A DNA stretch of 37,325 nucleotides, taken from NCBI GenBank assembly GCA_017506175.1, contig JAFVNW010000022.1:1-37325 (forward strand), written 5' to 3'. The notes below the pieces were generated by a model. The model had not been told where the DNA came from and did no database searches. It saw only the letters and a list, made by a program, of their open reading frames with translations. The stretch comes from Bacteroidales bacterium (GTDB lineage Bacteria; Bacteroidota; Bacteroidia; Bacteroidales; WCHB1-69). Positions 8,946 to 16,278 of the stretch are shown one piece after another (positions within the stretch are counted from its first letter, which is position 1; each line of letters begins with the position of its first letter). The translations under genes were made by a program, and so were the position numbers.

Positions 8946-9242
8946 TTATTTATTGCACAATTTATCGATCAATTTGACATTCTCCAACTGCCGCCTCATC
9001 ACACGCACGTTCCAGTTCGATGGCTTCTTTACGTTGTTGAAAAATGGGAATCCTTTGTTTATCCAACGTTGACGGTATTCTGCAATGGAATTACCTGCGG
9101 ATTCGTCATCAAAACCGGATTCAAAACCGCAGCACGAGCAAATGACGTACGTCGGGTATCTGAATTCGTCATACGGCGGTTCTTCCAATTTATTGTAACC
9201 GCAAACGGGGCAAATATAAGTTGTGCGTGCCTGTTCTGTCAT
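8946..9242 (-). CDS. CPCC-type cysteine-rich zinc-ribbon protein, 98 aa
   Basis: The protein has two Cys knuckles: TYICPVCGYNKLEEPPYD near residues 9-26 and YVICSCCGFESGFDDES near 32-48. This fits the widespread CPCC/cysteine-rich small-protein family, probably zinc-binding and cytoplasmic. The C-terminal part (YRQRWINKGFPFFNN) matches the usual pattern of this family. The ATG at 9242 lies 14 nt after the stop of the nitroreductase gene; the frame is open further upstream but that part overlaps the nitroreductase. It is the last gene of the redox gene cluster. Biochemical function is unknown. Confidence 0.8.
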   Translation of the reverse strand: MTEQARTTYICPVCGYNKLEEPPYDEFRYPTYVICSCCGFESGFDDESAGNSIAEYRQRWINKGFPFFNNVKKPSNWNVRVMRRQLENVKLIDKLCNK

Positions 9243-9256
9243 AAGATTATAAATAA

Positions 9257-9925
9257 TTACGCCCACTCGAAATTCTCTTTTCCCGCGCCCACCTCGAAGT
9301 GGTACTTGGCGATGCCGAGGTCGAGTTGGGCATAGCCGATGAGGGAGAACTTCGCCTTGGCCTCCACGCGGTTGCCGTCGCGGAGCACGAACTTGAATTT
9401 CTGCTGGTTGACCGCCGTGGGGGCCAGGATGGCCGCTTCCACGCCCTGACGGAACCATTCTGGCATCGGGCCGTTTGCCTCTGCAAAGTTCTCGACAGGT
9501 TTCAGCTTGTGCTGCACCCCTTGGTTGGCGCCATAGCCTAACGAGATGACGCAGAACAACTTCTCGCCGTCCAACACCTGATAGGAGTCGGGCTGCTTGC
9601 TGAACATGAGGCCTACCCAGCAGGTGTTCAGTCCGAGCATCTGGGCACGGATGACCACCTTCTCGCCGTAGTAGCCGAGCAGGGTGTCGTCGCCCTTCTT
9701 GCCGACGACTGCAATGTAGTTGCTGATGCCGCTGAACTTGCCGTACTTGGCCATGCCGCCGGCAAAGGCCTTGGGCTCATCGGTCACCAATTGCAGGTGG
9801 GTGCCGCCCTCGCGGTTGCACTCCTCGATGAGGTCTTTCAGCTCTTCGATTTTCTCTGCCTCGATGGGCTTTTCCATATATTGCCGCACACTGTGGCGGG
9901 CAACAATAGCTTCTTGTAAGGTCAT
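9257..9925 (-). CDS. Nitroreductase-family protein (TM1586-like)
   Basis: This 222-aa FMN-dependent nitroreductase-fold protein begins with the family signature MTLQEAIVARHSVRQYMEKPI (the ARxSxRxY motif). It contains internally symmetric halves: YGEKVVIRAQMLGLNTCWVG in the middle and a second EAAILAPTAVNQQKFKFVL segment near 165-185 that is typical of the TM1586 type with both FMN-binding halves in one chain. Substrate is unknown. It lies 44 nt downstream of the EFR1 flavodoxin/ferredoxin gene and 14 nt upstream of the CPCC gene, consistent with one redox operon. EFR1 could supply electrons, which is inference from position. Confidence 0.87.
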   Translation of the reverse strand: MTLQEAIVARHSVRQYMEKPIEAEKIEELKDLIEECNREGGTHLQLVTDEPKAFAGGMAKYGKFSGISNYIAVVGKKGDDTLLGYYGEKVVIRAQMLGLNTCWVGLMFSKQPDSYQVLDGEKLFCVISLGYGANQGVQHKLKPVENFAEANGPMPEWFRQGVEAAILAPTAVNQQKFKFVLRDGNRVEAKAKFSLIGYAQLDLGIAKYHFEVGAGKENFEWA

Positions 9926-9969
9926 ATTCTAAAATTCAATAACTCTATAACTCTAAAATTCTAAACACC

Positions 9970-10743
9970 TCAAAATTGTAAAGATGTATTCTTTTTCATA
10001 TCTCCCACCGTTATCTTCGGATGGTGGTACTGGTGCGCTTGGGGCGTGGCCTTATGGTTGAGCTCCACGGCCTGCTTCGGGCAGAAGTGGACGCAGGCGA
10101 GGCACTGCGTGCAGTTGTCGCCGCAATGGGCTTTTCCGCCGGTGAGGGCGATGTTCCCTTGCGGGCACACCTCGGCGCAGATGCCGCAGCCTACACAAAG
10201 GTCGGTGTTGACGGCGGGCGTGAGCATCGGCAATGTGCGGCGTTGCATACTCGGAAGGGCGCACAACGCGCCGATAGGGCCCCACCATGCGTAGTGCAGA
10301 CGGTACGTGCCGGCGGCGATTTCTTCGGTGATGTGCTCCAACCGCTCAGCGTACTTCTCGAACTTCCACACTTGTTGGTTGGGATTGCGCCCAAAACCGA
10401 CGGCACTGTTGTCGGGTACGCGAATCTTCTGACTGTATGCCAATTGTAACCCTTTGTCAGCCAGCAGTTTCTGAACCGTATGGATGGAGTTGCCGGCCTG
10501 AGCACCGCAGGGGATGACGATGAAAACGTACGCCTTTTTGGGCAGCTGTAGTCGCGGTAGCAACTCTGTCACCGCCCGCGGCGCGTTGAACCAGTAGCTG
10601 GGATAGACCAGTCCGATGCGCCGCTCCTGCGACAAATCCTGGTGCACTGCCTGATGGAGCGGCATCACCGTTTCGTTGAGTTTCTCCGCGATGTGGCGGC
10701 TGATGGCCAGGCTGTTGCCCGTGCCTGAGAAATAGAGGATCAT
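9970..10743 (-). CDS. EFR1-family protein: flavodoxin fused to 2x[4Fe-4S] ferredoxin
   Basis: This 257-aa electron-transfer protein has an N-terminal flavodoxin domain with the FMN phosphate loop FSGTGNSLA at 5-13. Its C-terminal bacterial-type ferredoxin domain has two clusters: C183-x2-C186-x2-C189-x3-C193P and C211-x2-C214-x2-C217-x3-C221P. A further Cys (C207) precedes the second cluster. The fusion of flavodoxin and dicluster ferredoxin defines the EFR1 family. It is cytoplasmic and probably shuttles electrons for a reductase; the nitroreductase next door is the obvious candidate partner. The start at 10743 lies 18 nt after the stop of the membrane-protein gene. Confidence 0.9.
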   Translation of the reverse strand: MILYFSGTGNSLAISRHIAEKLNETVMPLHQAVHQDLSQERRIGLVYPSYWFNAPRAVTELLPRLQLPKKAYVFIVIPCGAQAGNSIHTVQKLLADKGLQLAYSQKIRVPDNSAVGFGRNPNQQVWKFEKYAERLEHITEEIAAGTYRLHYAWWGPIGALCALPSMQRRTLPMLTPAVNTDLCVGCGICAEVCPQGNIALTGGKAHCGDNCTQCLACVHFCPKQAVELNHKATPQAHQYHHPKITVGDMKKNTSLQF

Positions 10744-10761
10744 ACTAATGACATTTTTATT

Positions 10762-11223
10762 CTATTCAAATTGCTTCATCTTCCGCATCGCCCTAATCCA
10801 ACTGATAAAGTACCGTATTCCCGCTATTGCGAGGGCTGCACCGAGCCCAGGATAGAATCCGGCAAAGAACTCTGCGGGCATTCCGGGGATGAATTTCAGA
10901 CTGATGCCCAATCCCATCATGAAGAATATGAGGATGTAGCCGTGCAGGTCGAAAAAGGCGAACAGCGACTTCTTCCGTTCGGGGAAATCGAGGATTCGGC
11001 GGGTGTAACGCTTTACGAAGTTGTTGAACATCAACGAAAAAACAATAACGACAATGACGGCAATCAAGGCCAGCCACCATACGCGCTCGGGATGGTGGCC
11101 GGATACCTCTATCATGGACTTCACGCCAGTTGTGAAGATTTTGATGCCGGGCCCCAACCAGCACAAAACCTGCATCAGCAGCAAATGTTCTCGGTTGACG
11201 GGCAGAATCTTGTCAGTGTTCAT
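10762..11223 (-). CDS. Small membrane protein, 153 aa, unknown function
   Basis: The protein has three to four hydrophobic segments: a short one near residues 14-32 (LLLMQVLCWLGPGIKIF), a strong one near 49-67 (WWLALIAVIVVIVFSLMF), one near 95-112 (GYILIFFMMGLGISLKF) and one near 118-140 (FFAGFYPGLGAALAIAG). Basic loops (KRYTRR, ERKKS) lie between them. No family is recognised. The ATG at 11223 overlaps the last codons of the 63-aa gene upstream by 11 nt, implying translational coupling, so the two products may act together. Confidence 0.78.
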   Translation of the reverse strand: MNTDKILPVNREHLLLMQVLCWLGPGIKIFTTGVKSMIEVSGHHPERVWWLALIAVIVVIVFSLMFNNFVKRYTRRILDFPERKKSLFAFFDLHGYILIFFMMGLGISLKFIPGMPAEFFAGFYPGLGAALAIAGIRYFISWIRAMRKMKQFE

Positions 11224-11404
11224 AGGTCTTGGTGAACTGGTACTTCTCCCGCAGTTCGGCCTGTTTTTCAGGTGCTTGTGAAGTGAAGTAGTTCTTCCAC
11301 CCAGGACAGAAGTTGATATGCCAGCGCCAGAAGCGGCCAATCAGTGATTTCGGCTTCGTGTCGTAATGTGCGCGAATCTTGCAATTCTCGCAAGCGTGTG
11401 CCAT
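11213..11404 (-). CDS. Small cysteine-containing protein, 63 aa
   Basis: The product begins MAHACENCKIRAHYDTKPKS and continues with a Trp-rich segment (RFWRWHINFCPGWKNYF) and a charged tail (PEKQAELREKYQFT). The CENC pair plus a third Cys suggest metal binding or a redox role. Its place, 11 nt after the glutathione-peroxidase gene and overlapping the membrane-protein start by 11 nt, makes it very likely a real gene although short. I recall similar small ORFs beside membrane proteins in Bacteroidales, but have no named family for it. Confidence 0.72.
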   Translation of the reverse strand: MAHACENCKIRAHYDTKPKSLIGRFWRWHINFCPGWKNYFTSQAPEKQAELREKYQFTKTYEH

Positions 11405-11415
11405 ATCTTGCAGTC

Positions 11416-11964
11416 TTATTTCAACATAGATTCAACATCTGCTTCCATATCCTCGGGGGTAGCCACGGGCGGGAAGCGTTTGATGACACTGCCGTCTTTG
11501 GAAATGAGAAACTTGGTGAAATTCCAGCGGATTTCTCCCTCTTTGCGGCCTTCGGATTTGCTCAAACCGTCCACGAGTGCCATGGTGGCTTTGTTCTTTA
11601 CTCCTTTCACCTCCTCGGTAGGCACGGTTTGGGTCAGATATTTGAAAATTGGATGGGCATTTTCACCGAAAACGTCGATTTTTTTCATCAGAGGGAAGGT
11701 GACGCCGTGGTTGAGACGGCAGAACTCCGCGATCTCCTCATCAGTGCCGGGCTCCTGATGCTTGAACTGGTCGCACGGGAAGCCGAGAATCACCAGACCT
11801 TGGTCTTTGTACTTTTTGTAGAGAGCCTCCAACCCGTCGTATTGTGGGGTGAAACCGCATTTGGAAGCGGTGTTGACAATCATCAGAACATTGCCGCGAT
11901 ACTGCGACATTTCCACTTCTACACCCTTGTTGTTCAGGGCTTTAAAATCATAAATTGTTGCCAT
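11416..11964 (-). CDS. Glutathione peroxidase-family peroxidase
   Basis: This 182-aa thiol peroxidase has the catalytic Cys at C36 in VNTASKCGFTPQY, the Gln at Q70 in GFPCDQFKHQEPG, and the Trp-Asn pair W147-N148 in IRWNFTKFLI, completing the Cys/Gln/Trp/Asn tetrad of the GPx fold. Bacterial members usually use thioredoxin rather than glutathione to reduce peroxides. Cys replaces Sec, as usual in bacteria. There is no signal peptide, so it is cytoplasmic. The ATG at 11964 is chosen because the frame upstream of it overlaps the regulator gene. It lies 35 nt after the stop of the MarR/OhrR-like regulator, which probably controls it. Confidence 0.92.
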   Translation of the reverse strand: MATIYDFKALNNKGVEVEMSQYRGNVLMIVNTASKCGFTPQYDGLEALYKKYKDQGLVILGFPCDQFKHQEPGTDEEIAEFCRLNHGVTFPLMKKIDVFGENAHPIFKYLTQTVPTEEVKGVKNKATMALVDGLSKSEGRKEGEIRWNFTKFLISKDGSVIKRFPPVATPEDMEADVESMLK

Positions 11965-11999
11965 TTTCTTTGATTTTTTATTGATATAATTTGGGTTAA

Positions 12000-12458
12000 C
12001 TATTTGTCTTTTGCTTTCAAACCATCGATAAGTTGATCGAGCATGGGCACCATGGCCGCCAATTTCTCTGCCCCTTCCATTTTCCCCATGATGCTCGCGC
12101 CCAAACATTCGGGGATGTGCTTGGCCTTCTCGCGCAGGTCCTTGCCCTTTTCAGTCAGCGCGACGATGCGCTGGCGCGTGTCGGTTTTGCCTTTTGTGCG
12201 TTTGAGCAATCCCGCTTTCTCCATACGCTGCAGCAATGGCGTGACGGTGTTGGTGTCGAGCATCAGCCGCTTCGCAATGTCGCACACCGGCTGCTTGTCC
12301 TGCTCCCACAGCACCAACAGCACGAGATACTGCGGATAGGTGATGCCCAACGGGTCGAGGTGCGGGTGATATGCGCTCATGGTCAACCGCGCTGCCGTAT
12401 AGAGTCGGAAACAGAGTTGGTTTTCTAACTTAAGTTGCTCGTATTCTATTACTTGCAT
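12000..12458 (-). CDS. MarR-family regulator, OhrR-like (organic peroxide sensor)
   Basis: This 152-aa winged-helix regulator has a Cys near residue 16 in the N-terminal helix (LENQLCFRLYTAARLTMSAY), the position and context of the peroxide-sensing Cys in OhrR. The next block (LDPLGITYPQYLVLLVLWEQ) and the wing (KRTKGKTDTRQRIVALTEKG) are classic OhrR/MarR. Oxidation of that Cys would release DNA. The gene heads a minus-strand cluster starting with a peroxidase. Two palindromic sites lie just upstream (12462-12513), and autoregulation is likely. Sensing of organic peroxide is inferred from the Cys and the neighbours. Confidence 0.88.
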   Translation of the reverse strand: MQVIEYEQLKLENQLCFRLYTAARLTMSAYHPHLDPLGITYPQYLVLLVLWEQDKQPVCDIAKRLMLDTNTVTPLLQRMEKAGLLKRTKGKTDTRQRIVALTEKGKDLREKAKHIPECLGASIMGKMEGAEKLAAMVPMLDQLIDGLKAKDK

Positions 12459-12461
12459 ATT

Positions 12462-12479
12462 TATATCGTTCGCGATGCA
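12462..12479 (-). promoter_or_regulatory. Proximal operator candidate of the OhrR-like regulator
   Basis: The half-sites TATATCGT and GCGATGCA, separated by 2 nt, match the distal palindrome at 12496-12513 in most positions, with three mismatches in the inverted pairing. It ends 4 nt before the regulator's ATG and overlaps the -7 box at 12478-12485. Binding there would block transcription. Confidence 0.55.
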
Positions 12480-12493
12480 AAAATACAAAAATA
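12478..12493 (-). promoter_or_regulatory. Tandem -7 boxes of the redox operon
   Basis: On the minus strand two TATTTTTG boxes (12478-12485 and 12486-12493) lie side by side, sandwiched between the two operator candidates. No TTG is seen at the usual -33 distance; the distal palindrome occupies that place. Confidence 0.45.
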
Positions 12494-12495
12494 TT

Positions 12496-12513
12496 TATAT
12501 CGCGGGCGATATA
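12496..12513 (-). promoter_or_regulatory. Distal operator candidate: perfect 8+2+8 palindrome
   Basis: TATATCGC and GCGATATA are separated by GG, a perfect 18-bp inverted repeat. Its centre lies 34 bp from the centre of the proximal site, about three helical turns, so two dimers could bind the same face of the DNA. Size and symmetry fit MarR/OhrR operators. Confidence 0.6.
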
Positions 12514-12795
12514 TTTTAATTTTTTTTGAAAAAAAACGAAAGATGCGTAAAAAAAACTGCATTTCTTCTTTTGAGACACGTTTAGTTTTTGGCTTCTGCC
12601 ATACGCTTGTCCGCAATGAGTCAAATAAAAAATGTGGTACAAGTACTTGAATAATTTGTTGTGTCCAATAACAAAATCACAATCGTTATGAAACACTGCA
12701 AAAATACTACAATTGTCAATGGAATCGGAACTTTTTTATCAAAAAAACTGCGATAACGCACCACAGGTGTTCTAACGTTTTTTTTAGCGATAAAA
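12514..12795. other. AT-rich intergenic DNA upstream of the OhrR operon
   Basis: This stretch holds no supported gene. It is AT-rich with several A and T runs; the short open frames contain many rare features and no start context. The right part probably includes more decayed IS4 sequence, since recognisable transposase begins at 12796. Confidence 0.5.
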
Positions 12796-13160
12796 ATGAT
12801 AGACAACATTGAGTTTTTCTTCAAAGACTGCAAATAGCACCTGCGTTTGGAACAATGCCAGTCGCATACGCAAAAGCACAGATCGCAGCGACAACCATCA
12901 GTATGATACAATACAATCTTTTGGCGACAGTGAAGCGATTTGAATATTATGAGAGTTTGGGAGCGTTGTTCAAGGCCGCAGGTGTCGGAGCATCAGAGGC
13001 AACAATAACGCAGTGTATATGGTATGTAATCAATGTATTAATAATAGAAATAGCCTCTTTTTTCAATAAGGGCGAAGAAATTCTAATCAATAAGTATTTA
13101 AATGATACTGAAACATTTACAAAAACAGTAAACTTGGAAACCCTACAAAAGGTGGGGTGA
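12796..13160 (+). pseudogene. IS4-family transposase remnant (C-terminal fragment)
   Basis: The plus strand carries the end of an IS4-type DDE transposase broken by two lesions. From 12796 one frame gives NIEFFFKDCK, an in-frame stop (TAG at 12835-12837), then HLRLEQCQSHT, matching the IE-FFKxxKQxL region around the catalytic Glu. The protein then continues in another frame as KAQIAATTISMIQYNLLATV and KRFEYYESLGALFKAAG, the conserved tail of these enzymes, to the stop at 13160. The N-terminal and central catalytic parts are missing, and no terminal inverted repeats were found. It is inactive and old, lying between the redox operon and the SulP gene. Confidence 0.8.
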
Positions 13161-13185
13161 ATTCAACATGCGAAACTTGAATCGT

Positions 13186-14907
13186 TTATTTGCCATAGGC
13201 CAGAGTATCAATTTCTTTGCTTAAAAAATGACCGCAATCCTCGAATGTGGCGAAGGTGTGCTCCTGCGGCACTACATTGGGAATCACGTTCATTTTAGTG
13301 AGCATATACATTGGCTGCGGCTGGATGATGGTCATCAGCACCGTCACACCCCGCGCTTGCAAGTCCTTGATGGCGGTTTCCATCGCGTACAGTCCCGACT
13401 GGTCCATAAAGGAGACGAGGCGCATGCGGATGATGACCACTTTCGCGTCTCCGGGAATGGAGTTCATCACTTCTTGGAACTTGGTGATGGAACCGAAGAA
13501 GATGGGGCCGTTCAGACGTTGGATGTAGATCTTGCTGCGGATTTCGTCGGTCAGCACCTTTTCGTCTTCCCACGGAATCTCCTTGTCGAAAGTGGAGATT
13601 TGGTCCAGATGATAGCTGCCCTCCACGAGGTCGCTGGCGCGTTTCATGAACAGCACACAAGCAATCACCATACCGATGCCGACGGCAATCAGTAGGTCCA
13701 CAAAAACGGTGAGGAACAACACGGTGAGGAGCACCACAGCGTCGGCTTTCGGGATTTTGAAGAGGTCTTTCAATCCCTTGAAATCAATGATGCCAATACC
13801 GACTGTGATCAGGATGCCAGCGAGGACGGAGAGGGGAACGAACTTCACCAAGCTGCCGAGGCCGAGCAGTACGGCCAGAAGGAAGAGGCCGTGGACCATG
13901 CCCGACAGCCGCGTACGCCCGCCGCTGTTGATGTTGACCACCGTACGCATCGTGGCACCGGCACCTGGGAGCCCGCCGAAAATACCAACGGCAATGTTGC
14001 CAATGCCCTGTCCGATAAGTTCTTGATTGCTATTGTGTTTTGTCTTGGTGGTGTTGTCGGCTACCACGGAGGTGAGCAGCGTGTCGATGGAACCGAGGCC
14101 AGCCAGTGTGAGAGCTGGAATCACGGCCATCTTTGCCACCGCCAGCCAGTCGATGCCGCCGACTTCGTGCCCGACGAAGAAGGGCAGCGGGAAACCCGAC
14201 GGAATCTCGCCGATGGTGAGTTTCGGGTCGAAATGGATGCACACCGACACTACGGTCATTACGATGAGGGCGACCAGTGTGGCAGGTATCTTCTTGGTAA
14301 TGAGCGGGAAAAGATAGATAATGGCGACGGTGCCCAAGCCGAGCAGCAACGCCGTGATGTCCAATCCGCCGATTTTGTCGGGCAGTTGGGTGATCATGTC
14401 CACAATCAGTACGGGCGACTTCATGCCGAGCAGCGGGTAGATTTGTTGCACGATGATGATGATGCCGATACCGCTCATGAAGCCCGACAGGACGGGGTAG
14501 GGGATATAGCGGATGTACTTGCCGATTTTGAGGATTCCGAACAGGATCTGGAATAGGCCGCAGAGGATGGCAGCGAGGGCCATGCTCACGATGACGGTTT
14601 CGATGCTGTGCGGCTGGCTGGTGGCCCAGACGGTGGAGATGAGGGTAGCCGAGATGACGGTCATCGGGCCGGTGGGGCCGCTGATCTGGGAGGGGGTGCC
14701 GCCGAACAGTGAGGCGAAAAAGCCGAGCATCATCGCGCCCGTCAGACCGGCCAAAGCACCGACTGCGCCGATGTTGCCGACCTCTTCCACACTGATCACG
14801 CCAAACGCCTGGATACCGAAGGCCAATGCCAGCGGCAAGGCAACGATTCCCGCAGTCAACCCACCGAAAATGTCACCCTTTAAATTGGATTTGTCAAATA
14901 ATTTCAC
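13186..14907 (-). CDS. SulP-family inorganic anion transporter with STAS domain
   Basis: This 573-aa inner-membrane transporter has a hydrophobic SulP core of about 10-14 helices (residues about 12-420), with the family motif GGTPSQISGPTGPMTV near 69-84. A C-terminal cytoplasmic STAS domain (about 445-560) includes KVVIIRMRLVSFMDQSGLYAM, the STAS phosphoacceptor-like loop. Family substrates are sulfate, bicarbonate or other anions with proton or sodium coupling; which one applies here cannot be read from sequence. It is monocistronic between an IS remnant and a 315-nt gap. A possible -7 box (TATTTTTG, minus) is at 14967-14974. Confidence 0.93.
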   Translation of the reverse strand: MKLFDKSNLKGDIFGGLTAGIVALPLALAFGIQAFGVISVEEVGNIGAVGALAGLTGAMMLGFFASLFGGTPSQISGPTGPMTVISATLISTVWATSQPHSIETVIVSMALAAILCGLFQILFGILKIGKYIRYIPYPVLSGFMSGIGIIIIVQQIYPLLGMKSPVLIVDMITQLPDKIGGLDITALLLGLGTVAIIYLFPLITKKIPATLVALIVMTVVSVCIHFDPKLTIGEIPSGFPLPFFVGHEVGGIDWLAVAKMAVIPALTLAGLGSIDTLLTSVVADNTTKTKHNSNQELIGQGIGNIAVGIFGGLPGAGATMRTVVNINSGGRTRLSGMVHGLFLLAVLLGLGSLVKFVPLSVLAGILITVGIGIIDFKGLKDLFKIPKADAVVLLTVLFLTVFVDLLIAVGIGMVIACVLFMKRASDLVEGSYHLDQISTFDKEIPWEDEKVLTDEIRSKIYIQRLNGPIFFGSITKFQEVMNSIPGDAKVVIIRMRLVSFMDQSGLYAMETAIKDLQARGVTVLMTIIQPQPMYMLTKMNVIPNVVPQEHTFATFEDCGHFLSKEIDTLAYGK

Positions 14908-15222
14908 TGATAATCTGGTTGTTATGATTTACAAATAGCCGATTCTTACACTAACATAAGATTCGGCAAAAATACGACTTTTTTGTGTACGTTTGCGCAC
15001 ACGGCATGAGCTTCAGGTACAATACTGGTCAGGTATGTGATATTTTTGACCATTGTTATGATAATGGGAAATATGTAAACGATCCATATCGTGGAGAACC
15101 ATCCCCAAAAGCATCAAATACCATATTGAATGGTCTAACATGTCCTTCAGTCCATTATGGGTAGGCTGCCATATTATGACAGCACTATAACTGTTTTCGG
15201 TTTAAGGCACCCGTGGATATTC
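14908..15222. other. 315-nt intergenic region with a 52-codon open frame
   Basis: The gap between the SulP start and the DAHP-synthase stop contains a plus-strand open frame at 15006-15164 (MSFRYNTGQVCDIFDHCYDN...). Its composition is protein-like but no family is recognised and no start signals were found; it may be a remnant. An imperfect inverted repeat TGGTCA...TGACCA lies near 15027-15054. Confidence 0.35.
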
Positions 15223-16278
15223 TCAACGTTTCTCCTGTTTTTTCAAAGAATACTGATGTAGGATATTGAGATAGTTGTCGATGAATTCCTGATAGCAAGT
15301 ATCTTGCGAAGCCTGCTGTTTGTAGTTTTGAACAACGGTGTTCCATTGTCCGGGCTGGACCAGCGGGATGTTGTGCTCATTTTTGATTCGTGCGATTTCC
15401 TCCACGACCTGCATTCTTTTGGATAAAAGCTGCGATATTTGCGCATCGATATTCCGGATTAGATTCCGCTGCTGTCGGAGTAAATCATCGGGAGCTTTTG
15501 ATAGATGTTTGAAAATGAGTGAATTAAGCATGGATGAAAGCTCTTCGGGCGTGATTTGCTGTTTGGCGTCACTGAGGGCTCTTGTCGGATTTTCATGCGT
15601 TTCAATCATCAGACCGTTGCATCCATAGTCAATGGCGATTTGCGCTATCTGCTTGATATATTGTTTGTCGCCGCAAATGTGCGAGGGGTCGCAAAGAATA
15701 GGGAGGTCGGGACGGGCGATGCGGAGTTCAGTCGGTATTTCCCACATTGGCGAGTTGCGGAGCACATTCTCCTGTTGTTGGGCGAAGCCGCGGTGGATGG
15801 CAAGTATCTGCTTGGCACCGGCCTTTTCAAACCGCTCGATGTTTCCCTTCCACAACTTCAAGTCGGGGATGGCGGGGTTTTTCACCATGATTGTAAAATT
15901 GTCATTTTCAACGGATTGTGCGATTTCTTGAACAATAAACGGGTTGACGGAAGTGCGTGCCCCAATCCAAACGTTTCGGATCCCGTAGTTTCGGCAGAGG
16001 TCAACGTGCCGCGTGTTTGCCACTTCCACGCAGATCTCAAAGCCGAAATCCTCCTGTACTTTGAGTAGCCATGGGAAAGCCTTTTCGCCTGCCCCGCAGA
16101 AATCGTCAGCGTTGCTGCGCGGCTTCCAAACTCCCGCCCGAAAGTAGGTGAGTGGGCATGGCAGTTCTTTTTGCCGGAGAAACAGCTGTTTTGCAGTTTC
16201 GTATACTTGTGCTTCGCTTTCAGCGGCGCACGGTCCGGCAATCAGATATCGGAACGGTTGGGAATCGCTATTCGCCAT
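15223..16278 (-). CDS. Bifunctional DAHP synthase / chorismate mutase (type II mutase at C-terminus)
   Basis: This 351-aa cytoplasmic enzyme of aromatic amino-acid synthesis has an N-terminal class I-beta DAHP synthase barrel: YLIAGPCAAESEAQ, then RAGVWKPRSNADDF, VKNPAIPDLKLWKG, ILAIHRGF and LCDPSHICGDK. These supply metal and phosphoenolpyruvate/erythrose-4-phosphate residues. The C-terminal 85 residues (LRQQRNLIRNIDAQISQLLS, KRMQVVEEIARIKNEHNIP) form an AroQ-type chorismate mutase, which usually confers feedback control on the synthase. This order (synthase first) is the common Bacteroidetes fusion. The ATG overlaps the end of rmlB by 11 nt, so it is translated from the rmlB message. Confidence 0.92.
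   Translation of the reverse strand: MANSDSQPFRYLIAGPCAAESEAQVYETAKQLFLRQKELPCPLTYFRAGVWKPRSNADDFCGAGEKAFPWLLKVQEDFGFEICVEVANTRHVDLCRNYGIRNVWIGARTSVNPFIVQEIAQSVENDNFTIMVKNPAIPDLKLWKGNIERFEKAGAKQILAIHRGFAQQQENVLRNSPMWEIPTELRIARPDLPILCDPSHICGDKQYIKQIAQIAIDYGCNGLMIETHENPTRALSDAKQQITPEELSSMLNSLIFKHLSKAPDDLLRQQRNLIRNIDAQISQLLSKRMQVVEEIARIKNEHNIPLVQPGQWNTVVQNYKQQASQDTCYQEFIDNYLNILHQYSLKKQEKR

Noticed and set aside
13228-14938. Several plus-strand frames of 90-220 codons
   Set aside because: They are opposite the SulP gene and His/Asp/Gly-rich, typical of antisense translation of membrane-protein genes.
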